Assembly (NCBI GenBank): GCA_934141615.1
Contig: CAKPCM010000028.1
Location: 1 to 12,920 of the forward strand
DNA: 12,920 nt
Origin: an uncultured Bacilli bacterium
Lineage (GTDB): Bacteria > Bacillota_I > Bacilli_A > RF39 > UBA660
Direction of reading: 5' to 3'
Below the pieces are notes generated by a model. It was given only the letters and a program-made list of their open reading frames with translations. It made no database searches and had not been told where the DNA came from. Positions 6,497 to 12,630 of the stretch are shown piece after piece. Within the stretch, counting starts at the first letter, position 1, and each line of letters begins with the position of its first letter. A program made the translations under genes and the position numbers.

Positions 6497-6526
6497 AACT
6501 CGAACACTTTTGTTGTTTGAGTTTTA
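6497..6526 (+). terminator. Hairpin terminator after tRNA-Thr, inside the island edge
   Basis: Arms AACTCGAACA and TGTTTGAGTT (10 pairs, one G-U) with a seven-base loop are followed by a short TTTT-type tail. The tail is poor for an intrinsic terminator. It lies on the island side of the left repeat and parallels the terminator at 10151-10178. Confidence 0.6.
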
Positions 6527-6587
6527 AAATAATTAAATTTGTGCTAAATATTTATATAGATTCATTTGATTTTAACATGCTTGCAGA

Positions 6588-6616
6588 TTGACGAAGTAAA
6601 TTTTGTGATTTGTAAA
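6588..6616 (+). promoter_or_regulatory. Possible promoter of the unknown gene at 6644
   Basis: TTGACG, a 17-base spacer and TGTAAA are placed correctly, with a leader of about 20 bases. The -35 is good (5 of 6) and the -10 is weak. Unlike most promoters here it has no TGn extension. Confidence 0.4.
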
Positions 6617-6643
6617 ATATTTTAGAATTGAGGGATAGAAAAT

Positions 6644-7525
6644 ATGTTTAAAGATATCAGTTTATATATTGATAATAAAGTTGATTTTGAGTATGAAATA
6701 GATAAAGATAAAATAATTATTAAAACAATTGATGAATTAGAGATTGGAAAAAATTTAAAAATTTTTTATGATGAAAACATATATGAGATTAAATTAAATA
6801 ATAGTACAAAATTTATCAAAGGCAAGGCTGGAGAGATAATTATTAATTTAGATATTAAAAAATTGTCTTTTTCAGTAACATTAAAAAATAATTTTTTTGT
6901 AAAAAGTGTTTATAAATATATAAACAAGTTAATTAATAAAGATATACTTATTAATGAAATAAAAATATTTTTAAATTCTAAAGGTGGAAAAAAATACAAA
7001 GAAGATTTGAATATTTTATTAGATAATATTGAAAATAAGGATAAATCTTTAAAAGAATCAATAATTAATAACGAAAATGAATATGAAAGAATATTTGATT
7101 TAATAATCCATAATAAAACTTATATTGATATTGCTAAGAATATGAGTGCTTTAGAATTAATGCTGCTAATAACTTCTTACATTTTTGTACCATTTACACC
7201 AAATATAGATCAAGATGGTTTTAATGATTTAATAAATGTGGCTAAAAACTATAATTTTGCTTTAGAAAATATATGGCGTTTAGGGATAAATTATGATAGG
7301 AAAGGTTATAATTTTGATTTATTGGATAATTTCTTTGTGGATTCCAAAAATGTATATTATTTAGGTGAATATATAAGTCTTATTCATCAAATAAACCAAG
7401 AAAAAATAGTTGATACAATTGTTAAAACAAAAGATAAAGGATTTATAAAACAAATTTTAGAAAATGATACCATTGTAGATAATTTAGATGAAAAATATAA
7501 AAACATTTTGGAATCTAACATATAA
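6644..7525 (+). CDS. Unrecognised Lys/Asn/Ile-rich protein, island cargo
   Basis: I do not recognise this 293-residue protein. No signal peptide or clear membrane segment is seen, and there is no Cys. The first 85 residues look strand-rich (for example DKIIIKTIDELEIGKNLKIFYDE and EIIINLDIKKLSFSVTL). The rest looks helical, with a hydrophobic stretch MSALELMLLITSYIFVPF at 167-184 that could be a buried helix. The coding sequence is poorer in GC than the flanking housekeeping genes, a sign of separate origin. The ATG at 6644 is preceded by GAGGGATAGAAAAT, a modest ribosome-binding site. It stands alone between the tRNA terminator and an IS200-type element. A defence, immunity or toxin-related role would be usual for such cargo, but nothing in the sequence proves one. 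Confidence 0.75.
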   Translation: MFKDISLYIDNKVDFEYEIDKDKIIIKTIDELEIGKNLKIFYDENIYEIKLNNSTKFIKGKAGEIIINLDIKKLSFSVTLKNNFFVKSVYKYINKLINKDILINEIKIFLNSKGGKKYKEDLNILLDNIENKDKSLKESIINNENEYERIFDLIIHNKTYIDIAKNMSALELMLLITSYIFVPFTPNIDQDGFNDLINVAKNYNFALENIWRLGINYDRKGYNFDLLDNFFVDSKNVYYLGEYISLIHQINQEKIVDTIVKTKDKGFIKQILENDTIVDNLDEKYKNILESNI

Positions 7526-7588
7526 AAGTCGTTAGATCTGCTCCTTATTGGCAACAGATTGATTGTATTCAAACTTTTCAAGATAATA

Positions 7589-7615
7589 AATACCACGCAT
7601 AAAATACGTGGTATT
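7589..7615 (+). repeat. IS end hairpin, downstream side of tnpA
   Basis: Arms AATACCACG and CGTGGTATT pair perfectly. The 19-base core at 7593-7611 has the form CCACG-C-AT-AAA-AT-A-CGTGG, that is, a C.A mismatch between two short helices. The same design occurs at 8237-8255. Confidence 0.7.
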
Positions 7616-7619
7616 CACT

Positions 7620-7666
7620 AAGCCTATAAGGCTTTAATAGTTGCAAGCCCTCAAATGAAGGCTTGC
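7620..7666. repeat. Two small hairpins between the IS end and tnpA
   Basis: AAGCC-TATAA-GGCTT (7620-7634) and GCAAGCC-(10)-GGCTTGC (7643-7666) follow one another downstream of tnpA; the AAGCC word recurs again near 7680. They may end the tnpA transcript or be structural parts of the element. No long T-tract follows on the minus strand. Confidence 0.5.
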
Positions 7667-7693
7667 TTTCTCTTTGTTCAAGCCTATGCACTA

Positions 7694-8149
7694 TCACTTT
7701 AGCAAACCCTTAAAAGGGTTGAAAAATTCTTTCCTTGTTAATTTATCCTTTTCTAAATCTTCTGTCTCTTGCTCCCTTATATATTTTTTTATTGTTGCTT
7801 CATTTAATCCAACAGTACTTACATAGTATCCTGTTGCCCAAAACGTTTTACTTCCAAACTTATATTTTAAATTTGAGTGATGTTCAAATATCATCAAACT
7901 ACTTTTACCTTTTAAATATCCCATAAAATTCGATATACTTATTCTTGGTGGTATTTGTACCAACAAATGTATGTGGTCCGGCATCATATGTCCCTCTATT
8001 ATTTCTACACCTTTCCATTTGCATAAATCTACTATATATTTTTGTATATCCTTTCTCAATTTATTATATATTATTTTCCTTCTATATTTCGGTATAAATA
8101 TTATATGATATTTGCAATTATATCTTGTATGTGTTAAACTTTTTGCTAT
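7694..8149 (-). CDS. tnpA: IS200/IS605-family Y1 transposase TnpA, 5' end lacking a normal in-frame start
   Basis: TnpA is an HUH single-strand transposase that cuts and joins hairpin ends. Read from the ATA codon at 8149-8147, the frame gives 151 residues that align well with the family: AKSLTHTRYNCKYHIIFIPKYRR at the N-terminus, PDHIHLLV with His59/His61 as the HUH pair, FMGYLKGKSSLMIF, and the nucleophile Tyr123 in ATIKKYIREQE. These positions are close to those of IS608 TnpA. The frame holds no ATG, GTG or TTG until TTG at 8059, which would remove 30 conserved residues. An ATG at 8156 with a ribosome-binding site is one frame off and stops after 12 codons; dropping one base, for example in the A5 run before the conserved KSLTHTR, restores a full-length protein. 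It is probably a frameshifted copy, or one using a rare start or slippage. It stops at TGA. Confidence 0.85.
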   Translation of the reverse strand: MAKSLTHTRYNCKYHIIFIPKYRRKIIYNKLRKDIQKYIVDLCKWKGVEIIEGHMMPDHIHLLVQIPPRISISNFMGYLKGKSSLMIFEHHSNLKYKFGSKTFWATGYYVSTVGLNEATIKKYIREQETEDLEKDKLTRKEFFNPFKGLLK

Positions 8150-8217
8150 AAGACATCTCTTCCTTTCTTGTTATATTTGGCTTGAACATCCAAATTATAA
8201 CATAAGAGATGTCTTAT
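8148..8217 (-). promoter_or_regulatory. Long hairpin over the tnpA 5' region, sequestering the ribosome-binding site
   Basis: A perfect 13-bp outer stem (8148-8160 with 8205-8217) encloses a 12-bp inner stem with one bulge (8169-8180 with 8190-8202) and a nine-base loop. On the tnpA transcript the AGAAAGGA ribosome-binding site falls in the internal loop and the ATG at 8156 lies in the outer stem. In IS200 a comparable 5' UTR hairpin is known to hold tnpA translation down. Confidence 0.75.
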
Positions 8218-8236
8218 GCCCTAAAAGGTATTAACT

Positions 8237-8255
8237 CCACGCGCCTAGCACGTGG
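8237..8255 (+). repeat. IS end hairpin, upstream side of tnpA
   Basis: The sequence has the form CCACG-C-GC-CTA-GC-A-CGTGG, with the same 19-base size, five-bp base stem and C.A mismatch as the hairpin at 7593-7611, in the same orientation. The inner pairs differ (GC for AT), so the shape rather than the inner sequence is shared. Confidence 0.65.
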
Positions 8256-8261
8256 TTTTTT

Positions 8262-8278
8262 GTTTGACTTCGTCAAAC
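8262..8278. repeat. Short perfect hairpin GTTTGAC-TTC-GTCAAAC
   Basis: Seven perfect pairs with a three-base loop lie immediately outside the upstream IS end hairpin. It may belong to the element's end or to the insertion site. No T-tract makes it an obvious terminator. Confidence 0.45.
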
Positions 8279-8292
8279 TTCCTGAAAGGACT

Positions 8293-8332
8293 AATAAAAA
8301 AACTACTTTCAAATCGAATTGAAAGTAGTTTT
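8293..8332 (-). terminator. Terminator of the ABC half-exporter gene
   Basis: Fourteen perfect pairs (8299-8312 with 8319-8332) and a six-base loop are followed on the minus strand by TTTTTTTATT. The plus strand also has a T-rich tail, so it could act in both directions. Confidence 0.85.
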
Positions 8333-8386
8333 ATTTTTGTCAATTTATTGATGCACTTGCATATTGATACAATTAATAAACGTGTG

Positions 8387-8408
8387 AAAATAGTTTATAA
8401 ACTATTTT
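8387..8408. repeat. Perfect 22-bp palindrome over the ABC gene stop codon
   Basis: Half-sites AAAATAGTTTA and TAAACTATTTT meet with no spacer. The TAG stop of the ABC gene lies within it. Without a T-tract or a loop it is a poor terminator; a protein-binding site is possible. Confidence 0.6.
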
Positions 8409-9991
8409 TCTAGCATTACTCTTTTATCAAAATAGTAATGTTTATTACATATTTCAGTTAGTTTTGGTCTGTGAGTAACTATAAGACAAGTTTTATTTTT
8501 TAAATATTTGTTAATCATATCATAAATTTTATTTTCTGATAAACTATCCAGGTTAGATGTAGGTTCATCTAAAATGTAAATTTCTTTATCTAATAAAATT
8601 CCTCTTATTATATTTAGTCGTTGTTTTTGTCCTGCGGATAACTTAATTCCTTTTTCACCTACAAGAGTATCTAATCCATTTTCTAAATCATTTATCCATT
8701 CATCTAATCCTGCATCTTTTAAATATTCGTTTAAAGTTTCATTTGAAATTCTTTTACCTAAACATAGGTTTTCTTTAATAGTCAAATCAAACAAATCAGA
8801 TTCTTGAGAGATATAAGCAATATCTGGAGTTTTTGATGTTGGCGTACCATCCTTTAAATAGTTTTTATCATCAATATCATAAAATCTACAAAACAGAGAT
8901 AAAAATGTGGATTTCCCTTGACCTGATTCACCAACAATGCTAATTTTATCTTTTTTATTTAATGAAAAATTAGGAATTTTAATAATAGTATTACTTTCAT
9001 CATTATATTTAAATTCAATATCTTTAAGAGTTATGTTATTCCAATTTCTAATTTTATTTTGTATTTCTTCTTCTACAATCATTTTTTCTATTTGATTATT
9101 TGCTGATTTAAATTTATTATAATGAATAAACAATGATGCCACACCTTTTAATTCAACGTTTAATCCACTAAACATTGAGGAATAGAACACTATATAACTA
9201 AATACATCATCCCCATTTTTCATTCTAAAAAATAAACTAATTAATATAATTGCATACATTAGATAAACCAATCCATTAATACCATCAGATCTCATCGAAT
9301 GAAATATATGTGATTTTTTTAATGGCTTTTTTACAACATCAAATTTTTTATTCATTGTTCCAGTTGCATAATTTAAAGCATCAAAGTTTTTTACTATTTT
9401 AACATTTTGTAAGAAATCAACTGCAGTTGCATTATATTTAGCATTTGTATCATTATATTCTTCTTGAATTTTAACATTCGATTTTGTAATTATAACGTTA
9501 TAAACAACAATAATGATTGTAAAAATTAAACATACTATAAACATAATATAACTTTGTGTCCATACTTGAATTAAGAATATAGTAATGGCAACACAAAATC
9601 CATTTACCGTCATCATTATCTCATCTAAAAGAGCAACCGTTTCTTCACTTATTATATCTAATTGCTTTTTTAAATAACCTGTATGAGTGTTATTTATTCT
9701 AGAAACATTCATATTACATAACCTTTTAAAATAAGCTATTTGTAAATCTTTTTTACTAACTTCAAGAAAAGGTTCTACTTTTGTATTCCATAAAACATTA
9801 AAAAATATTTCTAATATTTTAATTGCAATTGTAAATATAATTAACCATTTAAATTTTTCCAAACTAAATGGTACAGTTAAAAATATTGACAGTATAACTG
9901 GCATTATATATAAACATATATTTTCTAAAAAAGCATTTATAAAACATAAAGCATATTTTTTCTTATTTAATACTTTAAATGGATACATCAT
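8402..9991 (-). CDS. ABC half-exporter: membrane domain fused to ATPase
   Basis: This 529-residue protein is a type IV (exporter-fold) ABC transporter that would work as a dimer, pumping an unknown substrate out of the cell. The N-terminal membrane domain (about 1-300) has segments near 14-40, 47-68, 126-145, 148-168, 238-256 and 262-276. The ATPase domain carries Walker A GESGQGKST (354-362), the Q-loop Gln396 in YISQESDLFD, the signature LSAGQKQR (451-458; LSAGQ instead of LSGGQ), Walker B YILDEPTSNLD (472-482; Glu476 catalytic) and the H-loop His507. All catalytic residues are intact. At 529 residues it is shorter than the usual 570-600. The start is the first of two adjacent ATGs, with GAGGTG five bases upstream. 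It lies inside the putative island, alone, with no accessory protein or peptide precursor recognised. Confidence 0.93.
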   Translation of the reverse strand: MMYPFKVLNKKKYALCFINAFLENICLYIMPVILSIFLTVPFSLEKFKWLIIFTIAIKILEIFFNVLWNTKVEPFLEVSKKDLQIAYFKRLCNMNVSRINNTHTGYLKKQLDIISEETVALLDEIMMTVNGFCVAITIFLIQVWTQSYIMFIVCLIFTIIIVVYNVIITKSNVKIQEEYNDTNAKYNATAVDFLQNVKIVKNFDALNYATGTMNKKFDVVKKPLKKSHIFHSMRSDGINGLVYLMYAIILISLFFRMKNGDDVFSYIVFYSSMFSGLNVELKGVASLFIHYNKFKSANNQIEKMIVEEEIQNKIRNWNNITLKDIEFKYNDESNTIIKIPNFSLNKKDKISIVGESGQGKSTFLSLFCRFYDIDDKNYLKDGTPTSKTPDIAYISQESDLFDLTIKENLCLGKRISNETLNEYLKDAGLDEWINDLENGLDTLVGEKGIKLSAGQKQRLNIIRGILLDKEIYILDEPTSNLDSLSENKIYDMINKYLKNKTCLIVTHRPKLTEICNKHYYFDKRVMLEK

Positions 9992-10008
9992 AAAAACACC
10001 TCAATATA

Positions 10009-10017
10009 ATTTTATCA
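10009..10017 (-). promoter_or_regulatory. Extended -10 promoter of the ABC gene
   Basis: The minus strand reads TGaTAAAAT without a recognisable -35. The predicted start is at about 10002, at the first base of the GAGGTG ribosome-binding site, so the leader would be only about 10 bases. Confidence 0.45.
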
Positions 10018-10083
10018 TAATTTTTTTAATATTTTATAAATGTATTCAAATTTATTTTAAAATATGATACATTGATATTAGTT

Positions 10084-10103
10084 AATAGTTATCACTAACT
10101 ATT
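10084..10103. repeat. Inverted repeat AATAGTTA-TCAC-TAACTATT
   Basis: Eight perfect pairs with a four-base spacer lie between the ABC promoter and the right direct repeat. It may be an operator or a small structured element near the island's right end. Confidence 0.5.
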
Positions 10104-10128
10104 TCTTTTGTTCTACTTCTTCCTTTAG

Positions 10129-10143
10129 GGCACCATAATTGAT
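10129..10143 (+). repeat. Right copy of the 15-bp direct repeat (putative att site)
   Basis: GGCACCATAATTGAT matches the tRNA-Thr 3' end and following bases exactly. No cloverleaf can be built on the bases before it, so it is not a second tRNA gene. It is followed by AAACTCGA and a strong terminator. Confidence 0.7.
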
Positions 10144-10150
10144 TAAAACT

Positions 10151-10178
10151 CGAGCTATTTAAGGTAGCTCGTTTTTTT
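10151..10178 (+). terminator. Strong plus-strand terminator, orphaned from its gene
   Basis: Arms CGAGCTA and TAGCTCG with a seven-base loop are followed by T7. The gene on its left is on the other strand, so nothing nearby needs it. If the segment between the direct repeats is removed, it sits directly behind tRNA-Thr. Confidence 0.85.
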
Positions 10179-10200
10179 ATGCAATAATTTTTCGCTATCG

Positions 10201-10209
10201 TGGTATCAT
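10201..10209 (+). promoter_or_regulatory. Extended -10 promoter of the M18 aminopeptidase gene
   Basis: TGgTATCAT fits the pattern used elsewhere in the window, with a start at about 10216. An overlapping TATAAT at 10209-10214 has no TGn and would start transcription inside AGGAGG (10216-10221), so it is the less likely choice. No clear -35 is present. Confidence 0.45.
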
Positions 10210-10226
10210 ATAATTAGGAGGATATT

Positions 10227-11603
10227 ATGGAAAAAAATATTTTAAATAAAAAAACTTGTGGTTGGAAAAACTTAAGCAGTAAAGAAAGAGATGAAGTATT
10301 TGATTTTTCTAATGAATATATATCGTTTTTAAACGAATGTAAAACAGAAAGAGAAGCATCAAAATACATCATAGAAAAATTAAAATCTAATGGCTTTATC
10401 GATATCAAAAACGTAAGGAAACTAAGTTCTGGTGATAAAGTATATATGCTTAACAGAGATAAAAGTGTGTATGCGGTGGTTATAGGAGAAGAAAAATTAG
10501 AAAATGGTTTTAACCTAGTTGGTTCTCACATAGATTCACCAAGACTAGATTTAAAACCTAATCCACTTTATGAAGATGCAAAGCTTGCACTTTTTAAAAC
10601 ACATTATTATGGTGGAATTAAAAAGTATCAATGGACAACTATTCCATTATCACTTCATGGTGTAGTAGTTAAACCAAATGGTGAGAAAGTAGAAATAAAT
10701 ATAGGTGAAAAAGAAGATGAACCAGTATTTACAATAACTGATATATTGCCTCACCTAGCAGAGGAACAATACGAAAATAAAATTGGTAAAGCAATTAAAG
10801 GTGAAGATTTAAATATATTAGTTGGAAGTATTCCATCAGAAAGTGATTCTATCAAAGAAAACATTATGAAAATAATAAACGAAAAATATGGTATAGATGA
10901 AATTGATTTTTATAGTTCAGAGCTTGAAGCCGTACCTGCATTTAAAGCAAGACACCTAGGTTTTGATAAATCTATGGTTGCAGCGTATGGTCAAGATGAT
11001 AGAGTATGTTCTTATGCTAACCTTTTAGCATTAGTTAACGCAAAAGCTGGAAATAAAACCATGGTTTCTATATTTGCTGACAAAGAAGAAATAGGAAGCG
11101 TTGGAAACACCGGGATGTGTTCACAGATGTTTGACCTATTTATCAACGAATTATTAAATAAAAAAGAGGAAAATAATCCTGGTGCTATAAACAAAACATA
11201 CTGTAATTCTATGATGCTTTCTGCAGATGTTGGTGCAGGAGTTGATCCTAATTTCCAAAGTGCATCCGAAAAAAATAATGCATCATATATTGGATACGGA
11301 GTTGAATTTAATAAATATACAGGCTCACGTGGTAAATCAGGAGCATCTGATGCTAATGCAGAGTTCGTCGCAAAAGTAAGAGGAATATTTGAAGAAAATA
11401 ACGTTAAATATCAAGTATCAGAATTAGGAAGAGTTGACCTTGGTGGTGGAGGAACAATAGCATACATTTTAGCAGATAAAGGAATGGATGTTATTGACTG
11501 TGGTGTACCAATAATTTCAATGCATTCACCATATGAAGTTGCAAGTAAATTCGATATATATCAGGCTTATTTAGGATACAAAGCCTTCTTTGAAAAAGAT
11601 TAA
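10227..11603 (+). CDS. M18-family zinc aminopeptidase
   Basis: M18 enzymes are cytosolic dinuclear-zinc exopeptidases that remove N-terminal residues from peptides, forming large tetrahedral oligomers. The 458-residue length is typical. Family motifs run in order: GSHIDSPRLDLKP (99-111, His101 a metal ligand), HYYGGIKKYQWTTIPLSLHG (126-145), AAYGQDDRVCSYANL (252-266, with the ligand Asp at 257/258), DKEEIGSVGNTGM (285-297, Glu287/Glu288), SADVGAGVDPNF (332-343, Asp333) and ISMHSPYEVASKFD (430-443, His433). All expected metal ligands appear present. The ATG at 10227 has AGGAGG five bases upstream. It has its own promoter and a terminator overlapping its stop, so it is a single-gene unit. Substrate preference, for example acidic or Leu-like N-termini, cannot be read from the sequence. 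Confidence 0.95.
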   Translation: MEKNILNKKTCGWKNLSSKERDEVFDFSNEYISFLNECKTEREASKYIIEKLKSNGFIDIKNVRKLSSGDKVYMLNRDKSVYAVVIGEEKLENGFNLVGSHIDSPRLDLKPNPLYEDAKLALFKTHYYGGIKKYQWTTIPLSLHGVVVKPNGEKVEINIGEKEDEPVFTITDILPHLAEEQYENKIGKAIKGEDLNILVGSIPSESDSIKENIMKIINEKYGIDEIDFYSSELEAVPAFKARHLGFDKSMVAAYGQDDRVCSYANLLALVNAKAGNKTMVSIFADKEEIGSVGNTGMCSQMFDLFINELLNKKEENNPGAINKTYCNSMMLSADVGAGVDPNFQSASEKNNASYIGYGVEFNKYTGSRGKSGASDANAEFVAKVRGIFEENNVKYQVSELGRVDLGGGGTIAYILADKGMDVIDCGVPIISMHSPYEVASKFDIYQAYLGYKAFFEKD

Positions 11604-11635
11604 AGGGAATTTAAATATTTCCTTTTTTATTTTGC
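11602..11635 (+). terminator. Terminator of the M18 aminopeptidase gene
   Basis: Arms AAAGGGAA and TTTCCTTT (one G-U pair) with an eight-base loop are followed by TTTATTTTG. It starts inside the TAA stop codon. Confidence 0.7.
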
Positions 11636-11657
11636 ATAATAACTAATGGTGATACAA

Positions 11658-12602
11658 ATGAAAGTAAGATTAGGATATGTAGCGTTATCTAAGGCATTAG
11701 ATGATGTTACAACATCAAGTACTATAACGTATACTAATTATATAAATAAGAATTATAATACGTCTAAACTACTAGAAATAACTAAAAATAATTTAGATTC
11801 TTTATATGAAATAATTAAATATAACGTTAAAAATAATTTTCATTTTTATAGATTAACTTCTAAATTAGTACCACTTGCAACGCATGATAAAGTAGATTTT
11901 GACTATATCACACCACTTTTAGATGAGTATAAAAAAATTGGTAAATTAATAAATGATAATAATATTAGAGTTGATACTCATCCTGACCAATACGCAGTTT
12001 TAAACAGCATGGATGGTAAAATAGTTAAAAATACTGTGGAAATCTTAGAATATCATTATAAAATTATGGATGCCATTGGAATTAAAGATAAAATAATCAT
12101 TCTCCACGTTGGTTCTAGCGCATGCGGAAAGAAAGCATCCATAACAAGATTTATTAACAACTTTAATAAATTACCAAACTACATAAAAAAATGTATTGCT
12201 GTGGAAAACGATGATAAGGTATACAATATAAAAGATGTATTAGAGTTATGTCACAAAATTAATGTTCCTATGGTGCTAGATTATCATCATTTTATATGTA
12301 ACAACGAGAAAGAAGACATAAATGATTATTTGAAAGAAATAATGGATACATGGGATGGGAAACTTCCAAAAATGCATTTTTCATCACCAAAAAGTAAATT
12401 GAAAAAAGAATTTAGAAGTCATAGCGACTACATAAACCCAGAATGTTTTATAAAATTTATTAATATACTTAAAAAACAAGATAAAGATATTGATATAATG
12501 CTTGAGGCTAAAGCTAAAGATGATGCTATATCAAGATTAGTTAGATGCCTAAAATATGAAACTAATTATAAATTTTTAGATGAGACAACATTTATTATAT
12601 AA
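11658..12602 (+). CDS. uvsE: UV DNA damage endonuclease UvsE (UVDE family)
   Basis: UVDE nicks DNA 5' to cyclobutane dimers, 6-4 photoproducts and other distorting lesions, starting an alternative excision repair pathway. The 314-residue protein has the family opening MKVRLGYVALS and a TIM-barrel set of metal ligands with the expected spacing: His76 (LATH), His108 (DTHPDQYAVLNS), His150 (LHVGS), Glu183 (VENDD), Asp208 and His211 (LDYHHF), Lys238 and His240 (KMHFSSPK), His255 (RSHSDYI) and Glu283 (LEAKAKD). All appear intact. The start at 11658 is chosen because GGTGAT lies four bases upstream and the family begins at this Met; an ATG at 11646 would add four residues without a ribosome-binding site. 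It lies after the M18 terminator, and its promoter is not clear. A CATAAT at 11635-11640 is a weak candidate. Confidence 0.95.
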   Translation: MKVRLGYVALSKALDDVTTSSTITYTNYINKNYNTSKLLEITKNNLDSLYEIIKYNVKNNFHFYRLTSKLVPLATHDKVDFDYITPLLDEYKKIGKLINDNNIRVDTHPDQYAVLNSMDGKIVKNTVEILEYHYKIMDAIGIKDKIIILHVGSSACGKKASITRFINNFNKLPNYIKKCIAVENDDKVYNIKDVLELCHKINVPMVLDYHHFICNNEKEDINDYLKEIMDTWDGKLPKMHFSSPKSKLKKEFRSHSDYINPECFIKFINILKKQDKDIDIMLEAKAKDDAISRLVRCLKYETNYKFLDETTFII

Positions 12603-12630
12603 ACACAGGCTTTTAATATATTTAATTTTT

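Larger units (their letters stand above)
7585..8262 (-). mobile_element. IS200/IS605-type element (tnpA only)
   Basis: A Y1 transposase gene is bracketed by two subterminal hairpins in the same orientation (7593-7611 and 8237-8255) with one shared architecture, as in this family, which has hairpin ends rather than inverted repeats. The total of about 0.68 kb fits tnpA-only IS200-like elements, about 0.7 kb. Exact cleavage sites cannot be fixed from one copy. No tnpB or omega-RNA is present. Confidence 0.75.
6485..10143. mobile_element. Putative tRNA-Thr-inserted accessory island (no integrase)
   Basis: Direct repeats at the tRNA 3' end and 3.65 kb downstream bracket a segment with an unrecognised AT-rich gene, an IS200-type element and an ABC half-exporter. 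Beyond the right repeat is a strong plus-strand terminator without a plus-strand gene of its own, as expected if it once followed the tRNA directly. Known tRNA-targeting tyrosine recombinases leave this pattern. No integrase, excisionase or replication gene is present, so the segment is either a remnant or depends on outside functions. The boundary is inferred. Confidence 0.55.

Noticed and set aside
7620..7666. Repeated AAGCC hairpins as a CRISPR-like array
   Set aside because: The units are short, unequal in length and spacing, and lie within an IS element end.
8069..8120. TnpA N-terminal part as a separate gene
   Set aside because: It continues in frame into the rest of TnpA and carries the family's own N-terminal motif (CKYHIIFIPKYRR).
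10084..10132. Second tRNA gene ending in GGCACCA
   Set aside because: No acceptor partner such as GCCCTAA and no T-stem partner lie upstream; only the 3' end matches tRNA-Thr.
11635..11640. CATAAT as the uvsE promoter
   Set aside because: No TGn in the right position and no -35; kept only as a remark in the gene entry.
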